Source of the DNA: Candidatus Berkelbacteria bacterium
GTDB lineage: Bacteria > Patescibacteriota > UBA1384 > VFKW01
DNA length: 19,316 nucleotides
Direction of reading: 5' to 3'
NCBI GenBank assembly: GCA_009885355.1
Contig: VFKW01000043.1
Coordinates: 1 to 19,316 of the forward strand
Below the pieces are notes generated by a model. It saw only the letters and a program-made list of their open reading frames with translations. It did not search any database and was not told the origin of the DNA. The translations under genes were made by a program, and so were the position numbers. Positions 8,946 through 14,889 of the stretch are shown piece after piece. Positions within the stretch are counted from its first letter, which is position 1. Every line of letters starts with the position of its first letter.

Positions 8946-8975
8946 TTGAAGAATATTATATCAGGTTTGGGTAGT

Positions 8976-9021
8976 AAAAAAGTGTCAAAAATGTGCGACC
9001 GCACAAAAAGAACACTTTTTT
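8976..9021. repeat. Two-level boundary hairpin H1
   Basis: The outer arms are AAAAAAGTGT (8976-8985) and ACACTTTTTT (9012-9021). The inner arms are TGTGCG (8992-8997) and CGCACA (9000-9005). The left flank GGTTTGGGT and right flank AGGTATGGGTTGG match those of H3, and the right flank also matches H5. The A-run and T-run at the ends would allow it to work as a terminator in both directions. It lies about 90 bases before the DUF3800 gene. Confidence 0.8.
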
Positions 9022-9112
9022 AGGTATGGGTTGGCTCAGCGCGAGATTGTATTTTAGTTATTTTAGATGTAAAGTTGTATTGTACTAATAATTATTTTTT
9101 TAAGGTATAGAT

Positions 9113-9907
9113 ATGATTGATGATATTCTATCTGAGCAAAAAAATGTTGCGTATTTTTTTGTAGATGAGGCAGGTGATCCGACATTTTTTAATAGATTTG
9201 GTGAAAATATTGTTGGCATGGAAGGTTGTTCAAAAATATTAATTATGGGTTTCATTAAAACAAATAATCCTGAGAATATCCGAAGAACGATATTAAATTT
9301 AAAAGAAGAAATTACTAATGATCCATATTACAAAGGAGTCCCTTCGTTGAATAAGACAAGGATTTGTTTCCATGCTAAAGATGATATTCCTGAAATTCGT
9401 GAGAAGGTATTTCGTAAAATTGCTACATTGGATTTTAAGGCTGAATTTTTTGTGGGGAGAAAGATGATAAATATATTTCTAAAGAAGCACAAGGGTAGAG
9501 AGAATCTGTTTTATGATGATCTTGTATCTAAGCTATTTGAAAATAAGTTGCATAAATCAGAGAAGAATATTATTTATTTTGCTACCCGTGGCAGCTCTAC
9601 TCGTCAAAAACCTATAGAAGATGCAATCGGTAAGGCGAGGGAAAATTTTGAAAGAAAATGGCATATTCAGCATGACAATCAAATCGAAATACGTCCTCAG
9701 TCCCCAGTCGGCGAGCCTTGTTTGCAAGTCATTGATTATATGAATTGGGCTGTTCATCGTGCTTTTATTCGTCAGGAAGATCGATTTCTTAAATTAGTTG
9801 AAGACAAAATTAGCTATTTGGTTGATGTGTATGATTTTGATAAATATCCAAAAAATTATTACAACAGAAAAAGTAAGTTTGACATAACGAAAATAAGCCC
9901 TCTATAG
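9113..9907 (+). CDS. DUF3800 domain protein, 264 aa
   Basis: The N-terminal AYFFVDEAGDPTFF (13-26), with acidic residues D18, E19 and D22, and the later CLQVIDYMNWAVHRAF (203-218) are the two signature regions of the DUF3800 family, a predicted RNase H-like fold often found in defence islands and on mobile elements. CFHAKDD (85-91) supplies a further histidine and acid that may complete a metal site. Length is usual for the family. It is a lone gene on the plus strand between hairpin H1 and a long intergenic stretch, with AAGG upstream of the ATG. Nuclease activity is a family-level prediction, not shown. No partner gene overlaps it. Confidence 0.8.
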   Translation: MIDDILSEQKNVAYFFVDEAGDPTFFNRFGENIVGMEGCSKILIMGFIKTNNPENIRRTILNLKEEITNDPYYKGVPSLNKTRICFHAKDDIPEIREKVFRKIATLDFKAEFFVGRKMINIFLKKHKGRENLFYDDLVSKLFENKLHKSEKNIIYFATRGSSTRQKPIEDAIGKARENFERKWHIQHDNQIEIRPQSPVGEPCLQVIDYMNWAVHRAFIRQEDRFLKLVEDKISYLVDVYDFDKYPKNYYNRKSKFDITKISPL

Positions 9908-10421
9908 CTAGTTCGCTTTCGCGAAGCACGGCATGAAGCCGACTTTCGCTATTAGAAGACTTATCTTAGTTTAATTATTACTTATCGGCAATAGGTTGTC
10001 AATAGCATCTTCAGGACCGTTGGGGGTACCAGAGTATCAGACATGTCAGAGTATTAGGTAGAATGTATTATGCACTTAGGGGATGATAGACTACCACAAC
10101 CATTTGCGACTGATTACGCAATGACAGGCGGGGGTCATTGTTTGCTTGGTGAATAAATAGTAATGACATATCTGTAAAAAAATCTTTACAGATATGTGCA
10201 GATATGTAAATTTTTTATTACAAATGTGATATTTATTTTACTATATTTAGTTTATCGTGAACCTCATTGTTAATGAATTCGGCTGAATACGATGACCATG
10301 GTTAATGTATTTGGCAAATGCAAGATTATTCACTCTTTAGAATTTGACGTGGACTGCCTTGGTATCAGGTGTAACGTATTCATATTATTGTTAAGGTCAC
10401 TCAAAAGACAATCCTGAGATT
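9908..10421. other. Intergenic stretch after the DUF3800 gene
   Basis: No convincing gene is present. Just after the DUF3800 stop are two small hairpins (TTCGC/GCGAA at 9912-9925 and CGGC/GCCG at 9929-9941) that could end its transcript, though no T-run follows. A segment near 10048-10085 (AGGTAGAATGTATTA...) resembles 8468-8497, a weak direct repeat. The one clear structure is the inverted and direct repeat cluster at 10166-10207. Confidence 0.5.
10166..10207. repeat. Inverted plus direct repeat cluster, operator-like
   Basis: ACATATCTGTAAA (10166-10178) and TTTACAGATATGT (10185-10197) are perfect 13-bp inverted repeats with a 6-base loop. CAGATATGT is then repeated directly at 10199-10207. 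Three copies of one 9-mer in 42 bases suggest a protein-binding array. There is no T-run after the stem, which argues against a terminator. The nearest downstream gene start is over 300 bases away. Confidence 0.6.
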
Positions 10422-10469
10422 AAAAAAGGTGCTAAAAATACGCTGCAGCGTAGAAATAGCACCTTTTTT
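10422..10469. repeat. Two-level boundary hairpin H2
   Basis: The outer arms AAAAAAGGTGCTA (10422-10434) and TAGCACCTTTTTT (10457-10469) pair perfectly over 13 bp. The inner core TACGCTGCAGCGTA (10439-10452) is a perfect 14-bp palindrome that replaces the TGTGCGATCGCACA core of the other copies. The right flank GGACATTTGATAT matches H4. It sits just upstream of the mntA promoter and may insulate it from upstream transcription. Confidence 0.85.
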
Positions 10470-10500
10470 GGACATTTGATATATTACATTTTGCGAATTA

Positions 10501-10509
10501 TGTTATAAT
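10501..10509 (+). promoter_or_regulatory. Extended -10 promoter of the left mntA copy
   Basis: TGTTATAAT is an extended -10 element (TGnTATAAT) and no good -35 is seen 17 bases upstream. Only nine bases separate it from the ATG at 10519, so the mRNA should start at or within a few bases of the start codon. The same arrangement is conserved in the right copy. Confidence 0.75.
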
Positions 10510-10518
10510 ATCATCATC

Positions 10519-10830
10519 ATGAGTGATTTGAATATTCCTAATGAAAATAAGCTTATTAATATTATGCGTCAAAATCAGATTGAATTTGCCGCTCTTTTTG
10601 GATCTCGTGCTAAGGGTACGGCAAAAAAAGATAGTGATTATGATATTTTAATTCAATTTTCCCCAAATTCCCGGGTTGGGTTGTTTAAATATCAGGAAAT
10701 TGAAGATGAAGTTTCTGCGACAATTGGTGAAAAAGTTGATCTTGTCACGGTGGGTGGAATAGATAAGTATATTAAAGATGAAGTTTTTAATACGATGAAG
10801 GTAATATATGACAATAGATCAAACTCTTAA
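10519..10830 (+). CDS. mntA: MntA-like minimal nucleotidyltransferase, orphan antitoxin copy, 103 aa
   Basis: This is a minimal nucleotidyltransferase of the MNT/HEPN (type VII) toxin-antitoxin systems, in which MntA adds AMP groups to a tyrosine of HepT and so silences it. The catalytic motif is intact: FGSRAKGTAKKDSDYDIL gives G28-S29-x10-D40-x-D42, and D74 in KVDLV is the likely third acid. It differs from the right copy at 10 of 103 residues, none of which is a catalytic position. Its toxin partner, which overlaps its last 23 bases, is reduced to 17 codons, so it stands as an antitoxin without a toxin. The mRNA is probably leaderless. It may protect against the intact HepT of the right copy or of invading elements; that is inference. 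Confidence 0.9.
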   Translation: MSDLNIPNENKLINIMRQNQIEFAALFGSRAKGTAKKDSDYDILIQFSPNSRVGLFKYQEIEDEVSATIGEKVDLVTVGGIDKYIKDEVFNTMKVIYDNRSNS

Positions 10831-10861
10831 AGTAGCTATTGATAAAATTCTCGGCAATTAG
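10808..10861 (+). pseudogene. hepT: hepT remnant: toxin with an exact in-frame 96-codon deletion
   Basis: The 17-residue frame MTIDQTLKVAIDKILGN has the first five codons of the intact HepT (15179-15520) joined to its last eleven, through one hybrid codon. The 288 missing bases are a multiple of three and remove the whole HEPN core with the R-x4-H-x-Y motif. The start codon, its GAAGG ribosome site, the overlap with mntA and the stop are all kept. A short peptide could still be made, but it cannot be a HEPN nuclease. Confidence 0.88.
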
Positions 10862-10903
10862 TTATAGTTGGTACTAGTATTTAGCTTAATATATGTATCG
10901 ATG

Positions 10904-10939
10904 CTACCAATATTTATATTAATTTAGGTAGTCTTTTTT
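10904..10939 (+). terminator. Probable intrinsic terminator of the left mntA transcript
   Basis: CTACC (10904-10908) and GGTAG (10927-10931) pair around an AT-rich loop and are followed at once by TCTTTTTT. The same stem and T-run are conserved after hepT in the right copy (15563-15597). The stem is short, so strength is uncertain. Confidence 0.55.
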
Positions 10940-10974
10940 ATATGCAGTGAATAGTTAATTTTGGTTTGGGTTGT

Positions 10975-11020
10975 AAAAAGTTGTCAAAAATGTGCGATCG
11001 CACAAAAGTGACAACTTTTT
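10975..11020. repeat. Two-level boundary hairpin H3
   Basis: The outer arms AAAAAGTTGTCA (10975-10986) and TGACAACTTTTT (11009-11020) pair perfectly. The core TGTGCGATCGCACA (10991-11004) is a perfect palindrome containing GCGATCGC. The left flank is TTTGGTTTGGGTTGT and the right flank TTGGTATGGGTTGG. It lies between the mntA cassette and the bro cassette. Confidence 0.85.
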
Positions 11021-11055
11021 TTGGTATGGGTTGGTTTGGAGTGGTTTGTCGGGGT

Positions 11056-11077
11056 GGCAAGCTAAAGCTTGGGCTAC
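11056..11077. repeat. Short dispersed repeat, copy 1 (inverted partner at 14657-14678)
   Basis: GGCAAGCTAAAGCTTGGGCT(AC) matches the reverse complement of 14657-14678 at 20 of 22 positions. The core CAAGCTAAAGCTTG is itself close to palindromic. It lies in the part of the left block that is absent from the right block. Function unknown. Confidence 0.55.
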
Positions 11078-11111
11078 GGGGACTTGTGTGGGGTGCGACC
11101 GGAGATGGGGG

Positions 11112-11141
11112 TTGACATGTTTGGTTTATGTTCGGTAATAT
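11112..11141 (+). promoter_or_regulatory. Promoter of the bro gene
   Basis: A perfect TTGACA (11112-11117) is followed by an 18-base spacer and TAATAT (11136-11141). The same promoter, with TATTAT as the -10, stands before the bro remnant and rhuM in the right copy. The transcript would carry a leader of about 75 bases to the bro ATG at 11225. Confidence 0.7.
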
Positions 11142-11162
11142 AGTAGTTAGGAGTTAGTAGCT

Positions 11163-11188
11163 GGGAGTTTGGGGGAGGCGGGGGCGGC
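11163..11188. repeat. G-rich direct repeat on the left of bro (partner at 12070-12095)
   Basis: GGGAGTTTGGGGGAGGCGGG continues to 11188 and matches 12070-12095, just after the bro stop, with three differences in 26 bases. A shorter relative lies at 15753-15770 in the right copy. The bro gene is therefore bracketed by direct repeats, which could recombine and remove or swap it. Confidence 0.6.
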
Positions 11189-11224
11189 AAGGAAGAAAAA
11201 TTTAAGTAATAAAAGGGAGGTGAA

Positions 11225-12067
11225 ATGGACTCGGAGACAAAGTTGGCTATATTTCAGGGGAATACTATTCGAAAGACCATTTATAAGAATGAATGGTGGT
11301 TTTCGGTGATTGATGTGGTGGAGACTCTATCAGGAAGCGATCGTCCAAGGAAATATTGGAATGATTTAAAGAAAAAGATAATTTCTGAAGGATATATTGA
11401 GGTGTCCGAAAAAATCGGACAACTGAAATTAATGGCCCCAGATGGAAAATTTTATTTAACAGATTGTGCAAATACTGAGACTATGTTTCGTATTGTCCAA
11501 TCTATTCCGTCACCAAAAGCAGAACCATTCAAGAGATGGCTGGCAAAAGTTGGCTATGAGCGTGTGCAAGAGATTGAGGATCCGGAATTGGCTACGAAGC
11601 GGACCTGGGCATTGTATAAGGCAAAAGGATATACCGATGCTTGGATTGATAAGCGAATGCGAGGTATTGCAGTCAGAGAGGAATTGACGGGGGAATGGAA
11701 TAATCGTGGCATAAAACAAGAACGTGAATATGCAATTTTGACAGCAGAAATATCGAAAGCGGCGTTTGGGATGACACCTTCAGAGTATAAGAAGCATAAA
11801 GGGTTGGAGCGAGAAAATTTGCGAGATCATATGACAAGTTTGGAATTAATTTTTTCGATGCTTGGCGAGGCATCAACGACAGAAATTGCCAGGGGTAGGG
11901 ATGCTCAGGGATTTGAGCCAAATAAAAATGCCGCCCAAAAGGGTGGTAAGATTTCCGGAGATGCCAGGGAAAAACTTGAAATTGAATCTGGCAAAAATGT
12001 GATCAGAAAAGAAAATTATTTAAAAAAACCTCAGAACCAAGAGAGACTTAAAGTTGAAGATAAATAG
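11225..12067 (+). CDS. Bro-N domain protein (phage antirepressor-like), 280 aa
   Basis: This is a Bro-N family protein. Residues 8-110 form the DNA-binding Bro-N domain: NEWWFSVIDVVETLSGS, YWNDLKKK, QLKLMAPDGKFYLTDCANTE, then IPSPKAEPFKRWLAKVGYER. Residues 115-200 (IEDPELATKRTWALYKAKGY onward) are the conserved C-terminal part seen in the bacterial, often prophage- or cassette-borne, members. The C-terminus is lysine-rich and hydrophilic. Related proteins act as antirepressors or transcription regulators. The target here is unknown. The GGAGG ribosome site is four bases from the ATG, and a TTGACA promoter lies upstream. Codons 60-72 contain an inverted repeat (TGTCCGA-5-TCGGACA) that recurs in the AbiE promoter region. 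A broken second copy is at 15848. Confidence 0.88.
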   Translation: MDSETKLAIFQGNTIRKTIYKNEWWFSVIDVVETLSGSDRPRKYWNDLKKKIISEGYIEVSEKIGQLKLMAPDGKFYLTDCANTETMFRIVQSIPSPKAEPFKRWLAKVGYERVQEIEDPELATKRTWALYKAKGYTDAWIDKRMRGIAVREELTGEWNNRGIKQEREYAILTAEISKAAFGMTPSEYKKHKGLERENLRDHMTSLELIFSMLGEASTTEIARGRDAQGFEPNKNAAQKGGKISGDAREKLEIESGKNVIRKENYLKKPQNQERLKVEDK

Positions 12068-12069
12068 TA

Positions 12070-12095
12070 GGGAGTTTGAGGGAGGCGGCTGCGGC
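12070..12095. repeat. G-rich direct repeat on the right of bro
   Basis: GGGAGTTTGAGGGAGGCGGC continues to 12095 and repeats 11163-11188 with three differences. It runs directly into the 65-bp repeat at 12099. Confidence 0.6.
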
Positions 12096-12098
12096 TTG

Positions 12099-12163
12099 CT
12101 GGATTCCCGATATTCGGGTCCCGAATGACTTCGAGACTCGAGTTCGAGAATGACAATAGTGAA
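12099..12163. repeat. 65-bp repeat, copy identical to 15772-15836
   Basis: This segment, from CTGGATTCCCGATATTCGGG to AATGACAATAGTGAA, is identical base for base to 15772-15836. It contains GGGTCCCGAATGAC and TCGAGACTCGAGTTCGA, which can fold on themselves. In the left copy it follows bro. In the right copy it precedes the bro remnant. Identity over 65 bases suggests recent copying or conversion. Confidence 0.8.
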
Positions 12164-12164
12164 A

Positions 12165-12272
12165 AGTACGAAAAAATCGTACGGTTGAAATTAATAATGT
12201 TGAATTGTCGACAAATTGTCTACAGTTGAACTTTTATAAAATTCAGTTGTCCGGAAATTCCGGACAACTGAA
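12165..12272. promoter_or_regulatory. Three palindrome-like elements upstream of the AbiE promoter
   Basis: There are three successive dyads. The first is GTACGA-AAAAA-TCGTAC (12166-12182) followed by GGTTGAAATTAATAATG. The second, weaker, is TTGTCGACAAATTGTCTACA (about 12205-12224) followed by GTTGAAC. The third is a 31-base palindrome at 12242-12272 with 15-bp arms (TTCAGTTGTCCGGAA and its complement) about a single central A. The last ends five bases before the -35 box. The first resembles bro codons around 11404-11435. AbiEi proteins repress their own promoters by binding inverted repeats, so these are candidate operators, but they could also be decayed bro sequence. Confidence 0.6.
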
Positions 12273-12276
12273 ACTA

Positions 12277-12305
12277 TTGACAAGTGGGGGGAATTATTGT
12301 ATGAT
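12277..12305 (+). promoter_or_regulatory. Promoter of the abiEi-abiEii operon
   Basis: TTGACA (12277-12282), a 17-base spacer and TATGAT (12300-12305) make a near-consensus promoter. Transcription should begin near 12312, downstream of the ATG at 12301 (which is part of the -10 box), so the true start codon is the later ATG at 12334. Confidence 0.8.
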
Positions 12306-12306
12306 T

Positions 12307-12330
12307 CATTATGTTATTAAATATAATAAG
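12307..12330. promoter_or_regulatory. Possible AbiEi operator over the transcription start
   Basis: CATTATGTTATTAAATATAA and the next four bases match one strand of the 36-bp perfect palindrome at 17146-17181 at 21 of 24 positions. The site covers the predicted transcription start and the leader, a position where a bound repressor would block initiation. Binding by AbiEi is inference. Confidence 0.4.
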
Positions 12331-12333
12331 AAA

Positions 12334-12957
12334 ATGAAATACATTGATTTGAGAAAAATTATTGATAGGCCTTATTTTACGACTGATGACATCAGGTTGT
12401 TTGGATTGAATGTGTATAAATATCAGCTCAGTTTGTGGCAAGAAAAGGGTTATATTATTCAGCTCAAAAGAGGGGTTTATGCTTTTTCTGAATATGGCAA
12501 AAAGTTGTCCGGTTTTGAATTGGCTCAGCAGATTTATAGCCCGAGTTATATTTCACTTGAAAGCGCGCTTTCCAGGTATGGATTGATTCCGGAGTTTGTT
12601 CCCTCGACGACATCAGTTACGACGCGGACGACGAGGCAATTTACTAATATTCTGGGGATGTTCTCTTTTCGAAGTATCAAAAAGGATCTGTTTTGGGGCT
12701 ATATTTCTCAAGAATCTGAATATGGCAATTATTATTTTGCAGAACCGGAGAAGGCTATTTTGGATTATTTGTATCTGAATAGCAGGGTAATCTCGACATT
12801 GGAGGATATTGACGCTATTCGGATAAATTATGAAGAGTTTTTACGAATAATTGATTTAAAAAAGTTTATAATATATGCGAAGGCATATCAGAATGTGAAA
12901 GTTTTACAGCTGGCTAAAAATTTAATAAGTATTGCGAGGGAAAATGTTAACACTTGA
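12334..12957 (+). CDS. abiEi: AbiEi family antitoxin and autorepressor, 207 aa
   Basis: This is the antitoxin of a type IV AbiE abortive-infection toxin-antitoxin pair. Residues 1-52 form a winged helix-turn-helix ending in KRGVYAFSEYGKK. The body has the family phrases YISLESALSRYGLIPE (72-87), TTRTTRQF and YFAEPEKAILDYLYL (134-148). Such proteins repress their own operon and counter the AbiEii nucleotidyltransferase without binding it directly. The start at 12334 is chosen because the operon promoter (-10 at 12300-12305) overlaps earlier in-frame starts; only a weak AAGAAA precedes it. The end overlaps the toxin gene by 14 bases, which fits coupled translation. Length is normal for the short AbiEi type. 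Confidence 0.9.
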   Translation: MKYIDLRKIIDRPYFTTDDIRLFGLNVYKYQLSLWQEKGYIIQLKRGVYAFSEYGKKLSGFELAQQIYSPSYISLESALSRYGLIPEFVPSTTSVTTRTTRQFTNILGMFSFRSIKKDLFWGYISQESEYGNYYFAEPEKAILDYLYLNSRVISTLEDIDAIRINYEEFLRIIDLKKFIIYAKAYQNVKVLQLAKNLISIARENVNT

Positions 12958-13723
12958 GCAAATCCAAAAATATATACCGGAAATTACTAGGCCTGGATTG
13001 GAGAAATTTGCATTGGTTGAGTATCTGCAATGCGAGGTGTTGGATTCTTTGTTTCGGCAAAAAATGAGCGAGAAGCTTAGTTTTATAGGAGGAACGGCGA
13101 CCAGAATCGTATATGGAAATACGCGATTTTCCGAGGATTTGGATTTTGACAATTTTGGCCTTAGTTTTGATGATTTTGATCAGTTAATATCCAAAACGGC
13201 GATTCATCTTCAGGAAAAGGGATTTGAGACAGAATTTCGACTTATTCAGAAGGGGGCGTATCATTGTTATTTGAAATTTCCGAAGATATTGTATGATTTG
13301 AAGCTTAGTCCGATGATTGATTCAAAAATATTGGTGAAAATCGATATGACAGAACAGCAGCTAGTCGCAAAGCCGGAAATATTTGAATTAAATCGTTTTG
13401 GAGTGAGCTGTAGAATCATCACAAATACTGCCCAGGTGTTGTTGTCTCAAAAAATGATTGCGGCTATTGAGCGAAAGACACCCAAAGGCCGAGATTTTTT
13501 TGACATTAGTTTTTTATATGGGCTTGTGAAGCCTGATTTTGATTATATTGAGGCAAAACAAAATTTTCAAAAAGATGAATTTATGGATAAATTTAGTGTC
13601 GCAATTGATAAGCTTGATTTCAAGGCTTTATCAAGAGATGTGGCGCCTTTTTTACTGCGACCAGATCAAATTGAAAGAGTGACCAATTTTCCGGAGTTTT
13701 TTAGGAGGATAATTAATTATTAG
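12944..13723 (+). CDS. abiEii: AbiEii/AbiGii family nucleotidyltransferase toxin, 259 aa
   Basis: This is the toxin of the AbiE pair, a polymerase-beta-like nucleotidyltransferase. Related toxins (MenT group) add nucleotides to tRNA acceptor ends and stop growth. The active-site motifs are intact: FIGGTATRIVYGNTRFSEDL (47-66) with GGT, R61, S63 and the DxD of D65 and D67; a later SQKMIAAIERKTPKGRDFFD carries the conserved lysine and R-D-x-x-D. ATG 12944 is used, with GAGGGA just before it, in preference to an upstream in-frame TTG. Its start lies inside abiEi. Its last 11 bases overlap the end of the oppositely oriented gene at 13713. The substrate is not known for this member. Confidence 0.9.
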   Translation: MLTLEQIQKYIPEITRPGLEKFALVEYLQCEVLDSLFRQKMSEKLSFIGGTATRIVYGNTRFSEDLDFDNFGLSFDDFDQLISKTAIHLQEKGFETEFRLIQKGAYHCYLKFPKILYDLKLSPMIDSKILVKIDMTEQQLVAKPEIFELNRFGVSCRIITNTAQVLLSQKMIAAIERKTPKGRDFFDISFLYGLVKPDFDYIEAKQNFQKDEFMDKFSVAIDKLDFKALSRDVAPFLLRPDQIERVTNFPEFFRRIINY

Positions 13724-14633
13724 CCTTATCTCCGTATAATTCTTTGGCTTTTTGCTGGGGGGATTTGTTGTCTAATTGCTTGTGGGGGAAATAATTCCAG
13801 GCTTCGGCGATCAGGTTTAGTAATCCTTGAAGTTTACTTTGCGGATAGTCGTCGAACATATGAATAATTTTTGCCATATCTCCTTGGCCTTTTTCGTTGT
13901 AGATAATTGCTAGGATTTCTTCCAGGCTGTGCGGGCTTTGGGTTTCTTTTAAAAGATTAGCGAGTTTTTTGCTGATTTTTTTGCGTTTTATCTCGATAGC
14001 TTCGTTGCTCATCGAGGCGCCTTTTGTGATAGTTTTTTCCATAATAGTAGGTGATTTGGATGGGCTTGGTTTTAAAAATATTTCCCTTGTATTTATTGGG
14101 GTAAAACCTTTTTCATCTTTTAAAAACATCTTTTTCATACCATCGCCAAAGTGAACTGGTAGGACTATGGGATCGCTGCCAATCATTTCAAAGTGGCCGT
14201 CGATTTTGCCGACACGACAAATAAATATTTGTTCCGTCTTTGCTTCATGAGTACCAATTTTTTCGACGATTTTGTAGATTTTACCGCTACTTAAGCTTTC
14301 GAGTTCCAACCACTCGTCTATTTTGATCTTTTTAATCTCGTAAAGGCCGTATTTATTCATTTGCATATCTTCGTAAACCTGCAGCTCCTGTTTACTCAGA
14401 TGGTATGGATTTTCGATGATAAAATTTTCCATAAGTTTGCGGTCGTTTTGCATTTTATAATCAAAGGTGAGCCACTCCAAAAATAGACTTTCTTCTCTGT
14501 CGTCGTTGATGTTTAGTTTTCCTCCCGGACCGGTAAAGTCATCTTTGAAAAACTGTTTCATCGCTCGGGGGACTTCGTCTTTATGATTGGTAAAGAAATA
14601 TTCGTGTAATTTTAGGATGGTGCCTTTTTTCAT
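13713..14633 (-). CDS. Hypothetical protein, 306 aa, family not recognised
   Basis: I do not recognise this protein. It is soluble, charged and without a signal peptide or membrane segment. Three parts can be seen. Residues 1-115 are rich in aromatic and acidic residues (LKLHEYFFTNHKDEVPRAMK, EESLFLEWLTFDY). Residues 115-200 are beta-rich (GKIYKIVEKIGTH, IFICRVGKIDGHFEMIGSDP). Residues 205-306 are helical and lysine-rich (KRKKISKKLANLLKE), ending KAKELYGDKANN. The ATG has a clear AAGAGGT ribosome site. It is the only minus-strand gene in the island and its 3' end overlaps abiEii by 11 bases. It lies inside the segment bracketed by the duplicated mntA blocks. A link to AbiE is possible from position only. 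Confidence 0.75.
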   Translation of the reverse strand: MKKGTILKLHEYFFTNHKDEVPRAMKQFFKDDFTGPGGKLNINDDREESLFLEWLTFDYKMQNDRKLMENFIIENPYHLSKQELQVYEDMQMNKYGLYEIKKIKIDEWLELESLSSGKIYKIVEKIGTHEAKTEQIFICRVGKIDGHFEMIGSDPIVLPVHFGDGMKKMFLKDEKGFTPINTREIFLKPSPSKSPTIMEKTITKGASMSNEAIEIKRKKISKKLANLLKETQSPHSLEEILAIIYNEKGQGDMAKIIHMFDDYPQSKLQGLLNLIAEAWNYFPHKQLDNKSPQQKAKELYGDKANN

Positions 14634-14795
14634 GTTTTACCTCTTGTTTTTAACTTGTAGCTCAAGCTTTAGCTTGTCGTAGTAGAGAAGAATTTAAGTT
14701 TAATCTACAATAATATGAGAAAGTGTTATTTCGGTTTAATAATAGTCTTTTTAAGGTTAAAAATCAAGAGTAATTGGGAGATTATTTATTATCTC
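14634..14795. other. Short intergenic stretch with an inverted dispersed repeat
   Basis: 14657-14678 is the inverted partner of the 11056-11077 repeat. A TATTAT (minus strand, near 14712-14717) could be the -10 of the 306-residue gene, but no good -35 goes with it. Nothing else stands out before hairpin H4. Confidence 0.45.
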
Positions 14796-14840
14796 AAAAG
14801 GTGTCAAAAATGTGCGATCGCATAAAAAGAACACTTTTTT
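14796..14840. repeat. Two-level boundary hairpin H4
   Basis: The outer arms AAAAGGTGT (14796-14804) and ACACTTTTTT (14831-14840) pair with one G-T position. The core TGTGCGATCGCATA (14811-14824) is nearly palindromic. The right flank GGACATTTGATAT matches H2. It lies directly upstream of the intact mntA promoter. Confidence 0.82.
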
Positions 14841-14871
14841 GGACATTTGATATTTTGTATCTTGCGAATTA

Positions 14872-14880
14872 TGTTATAAT
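14872..14880 (+). promoter_or_regulatory. Extended -10 promoter of the mntA-hepT operon
   Basis: TGTTATAAT is an extended -10 with nine bases to the ATG at 14890, as in the left copy. This predicts a leaderless or nearly leaderless mRNA. No matching -35 is seen. Confidence 0.75.
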
Positions 14881-14889
14881 ATTATCATT

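Larger units (their letters stand above)
8357..8975. other. Intergenic stretch at the left edge of the accessory island; possible gene debris
   Basis: No intact gene is visible in this stretch. Its left part holds the upstream side of the polysaccharide promoter. On the minus strand, one frame ending at a TAA at 8531 reads RISIL, an internal TGA, then LSSNKESRLITKKELETFLE. This looks like the decayed C-terminus of a protein, but I cannot name it. At 8645-8682 GCCTCG and CGAGGC could pair as a weak hairpin. The right part (8745-8945) is made of dispersed palindromic repeats listed separately. Confidence 0.4.
10422..11183 (+). repeat. Left copy of a duplicated cassette block (hairpin-mntA-hepT-hairpin-promoter)
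   Basis: From hairpin H2 through mntA, the hepT remnant, the terminator, hairpin H3 and the bro promoter this block matches 14796-15770 in order and orientation. Differences include the 288-base loss in hepT and about 60 extra bases after H3 (11033-11110, holding GGCAAGCTAAAGCTTGGG). The two mntA starts are 4371 bases apart. Confidence 0.85.

Noticed and set aside
10991..11004. GCGATCGC as a cyanobacterial HIP1 site
   Set aside because: The octamer occurs only as the core of the hairpins here, not scattered through genes as HIP1 is in cyanobacteria.
12205..12333. Longer abiEi start at TTG 12205 or ATG 12301
   Set aside because: Both precede or overlap the -10 box of a near-consensus promoter, so they would not be on the main transcript. 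The extra residues are translated palindromes.
12932..12943. TTG start for AbiEii
   Set aside because: The ATG at 12944 has a GAGGGA element just upstream and fits family length. The TTG would overlap that site.
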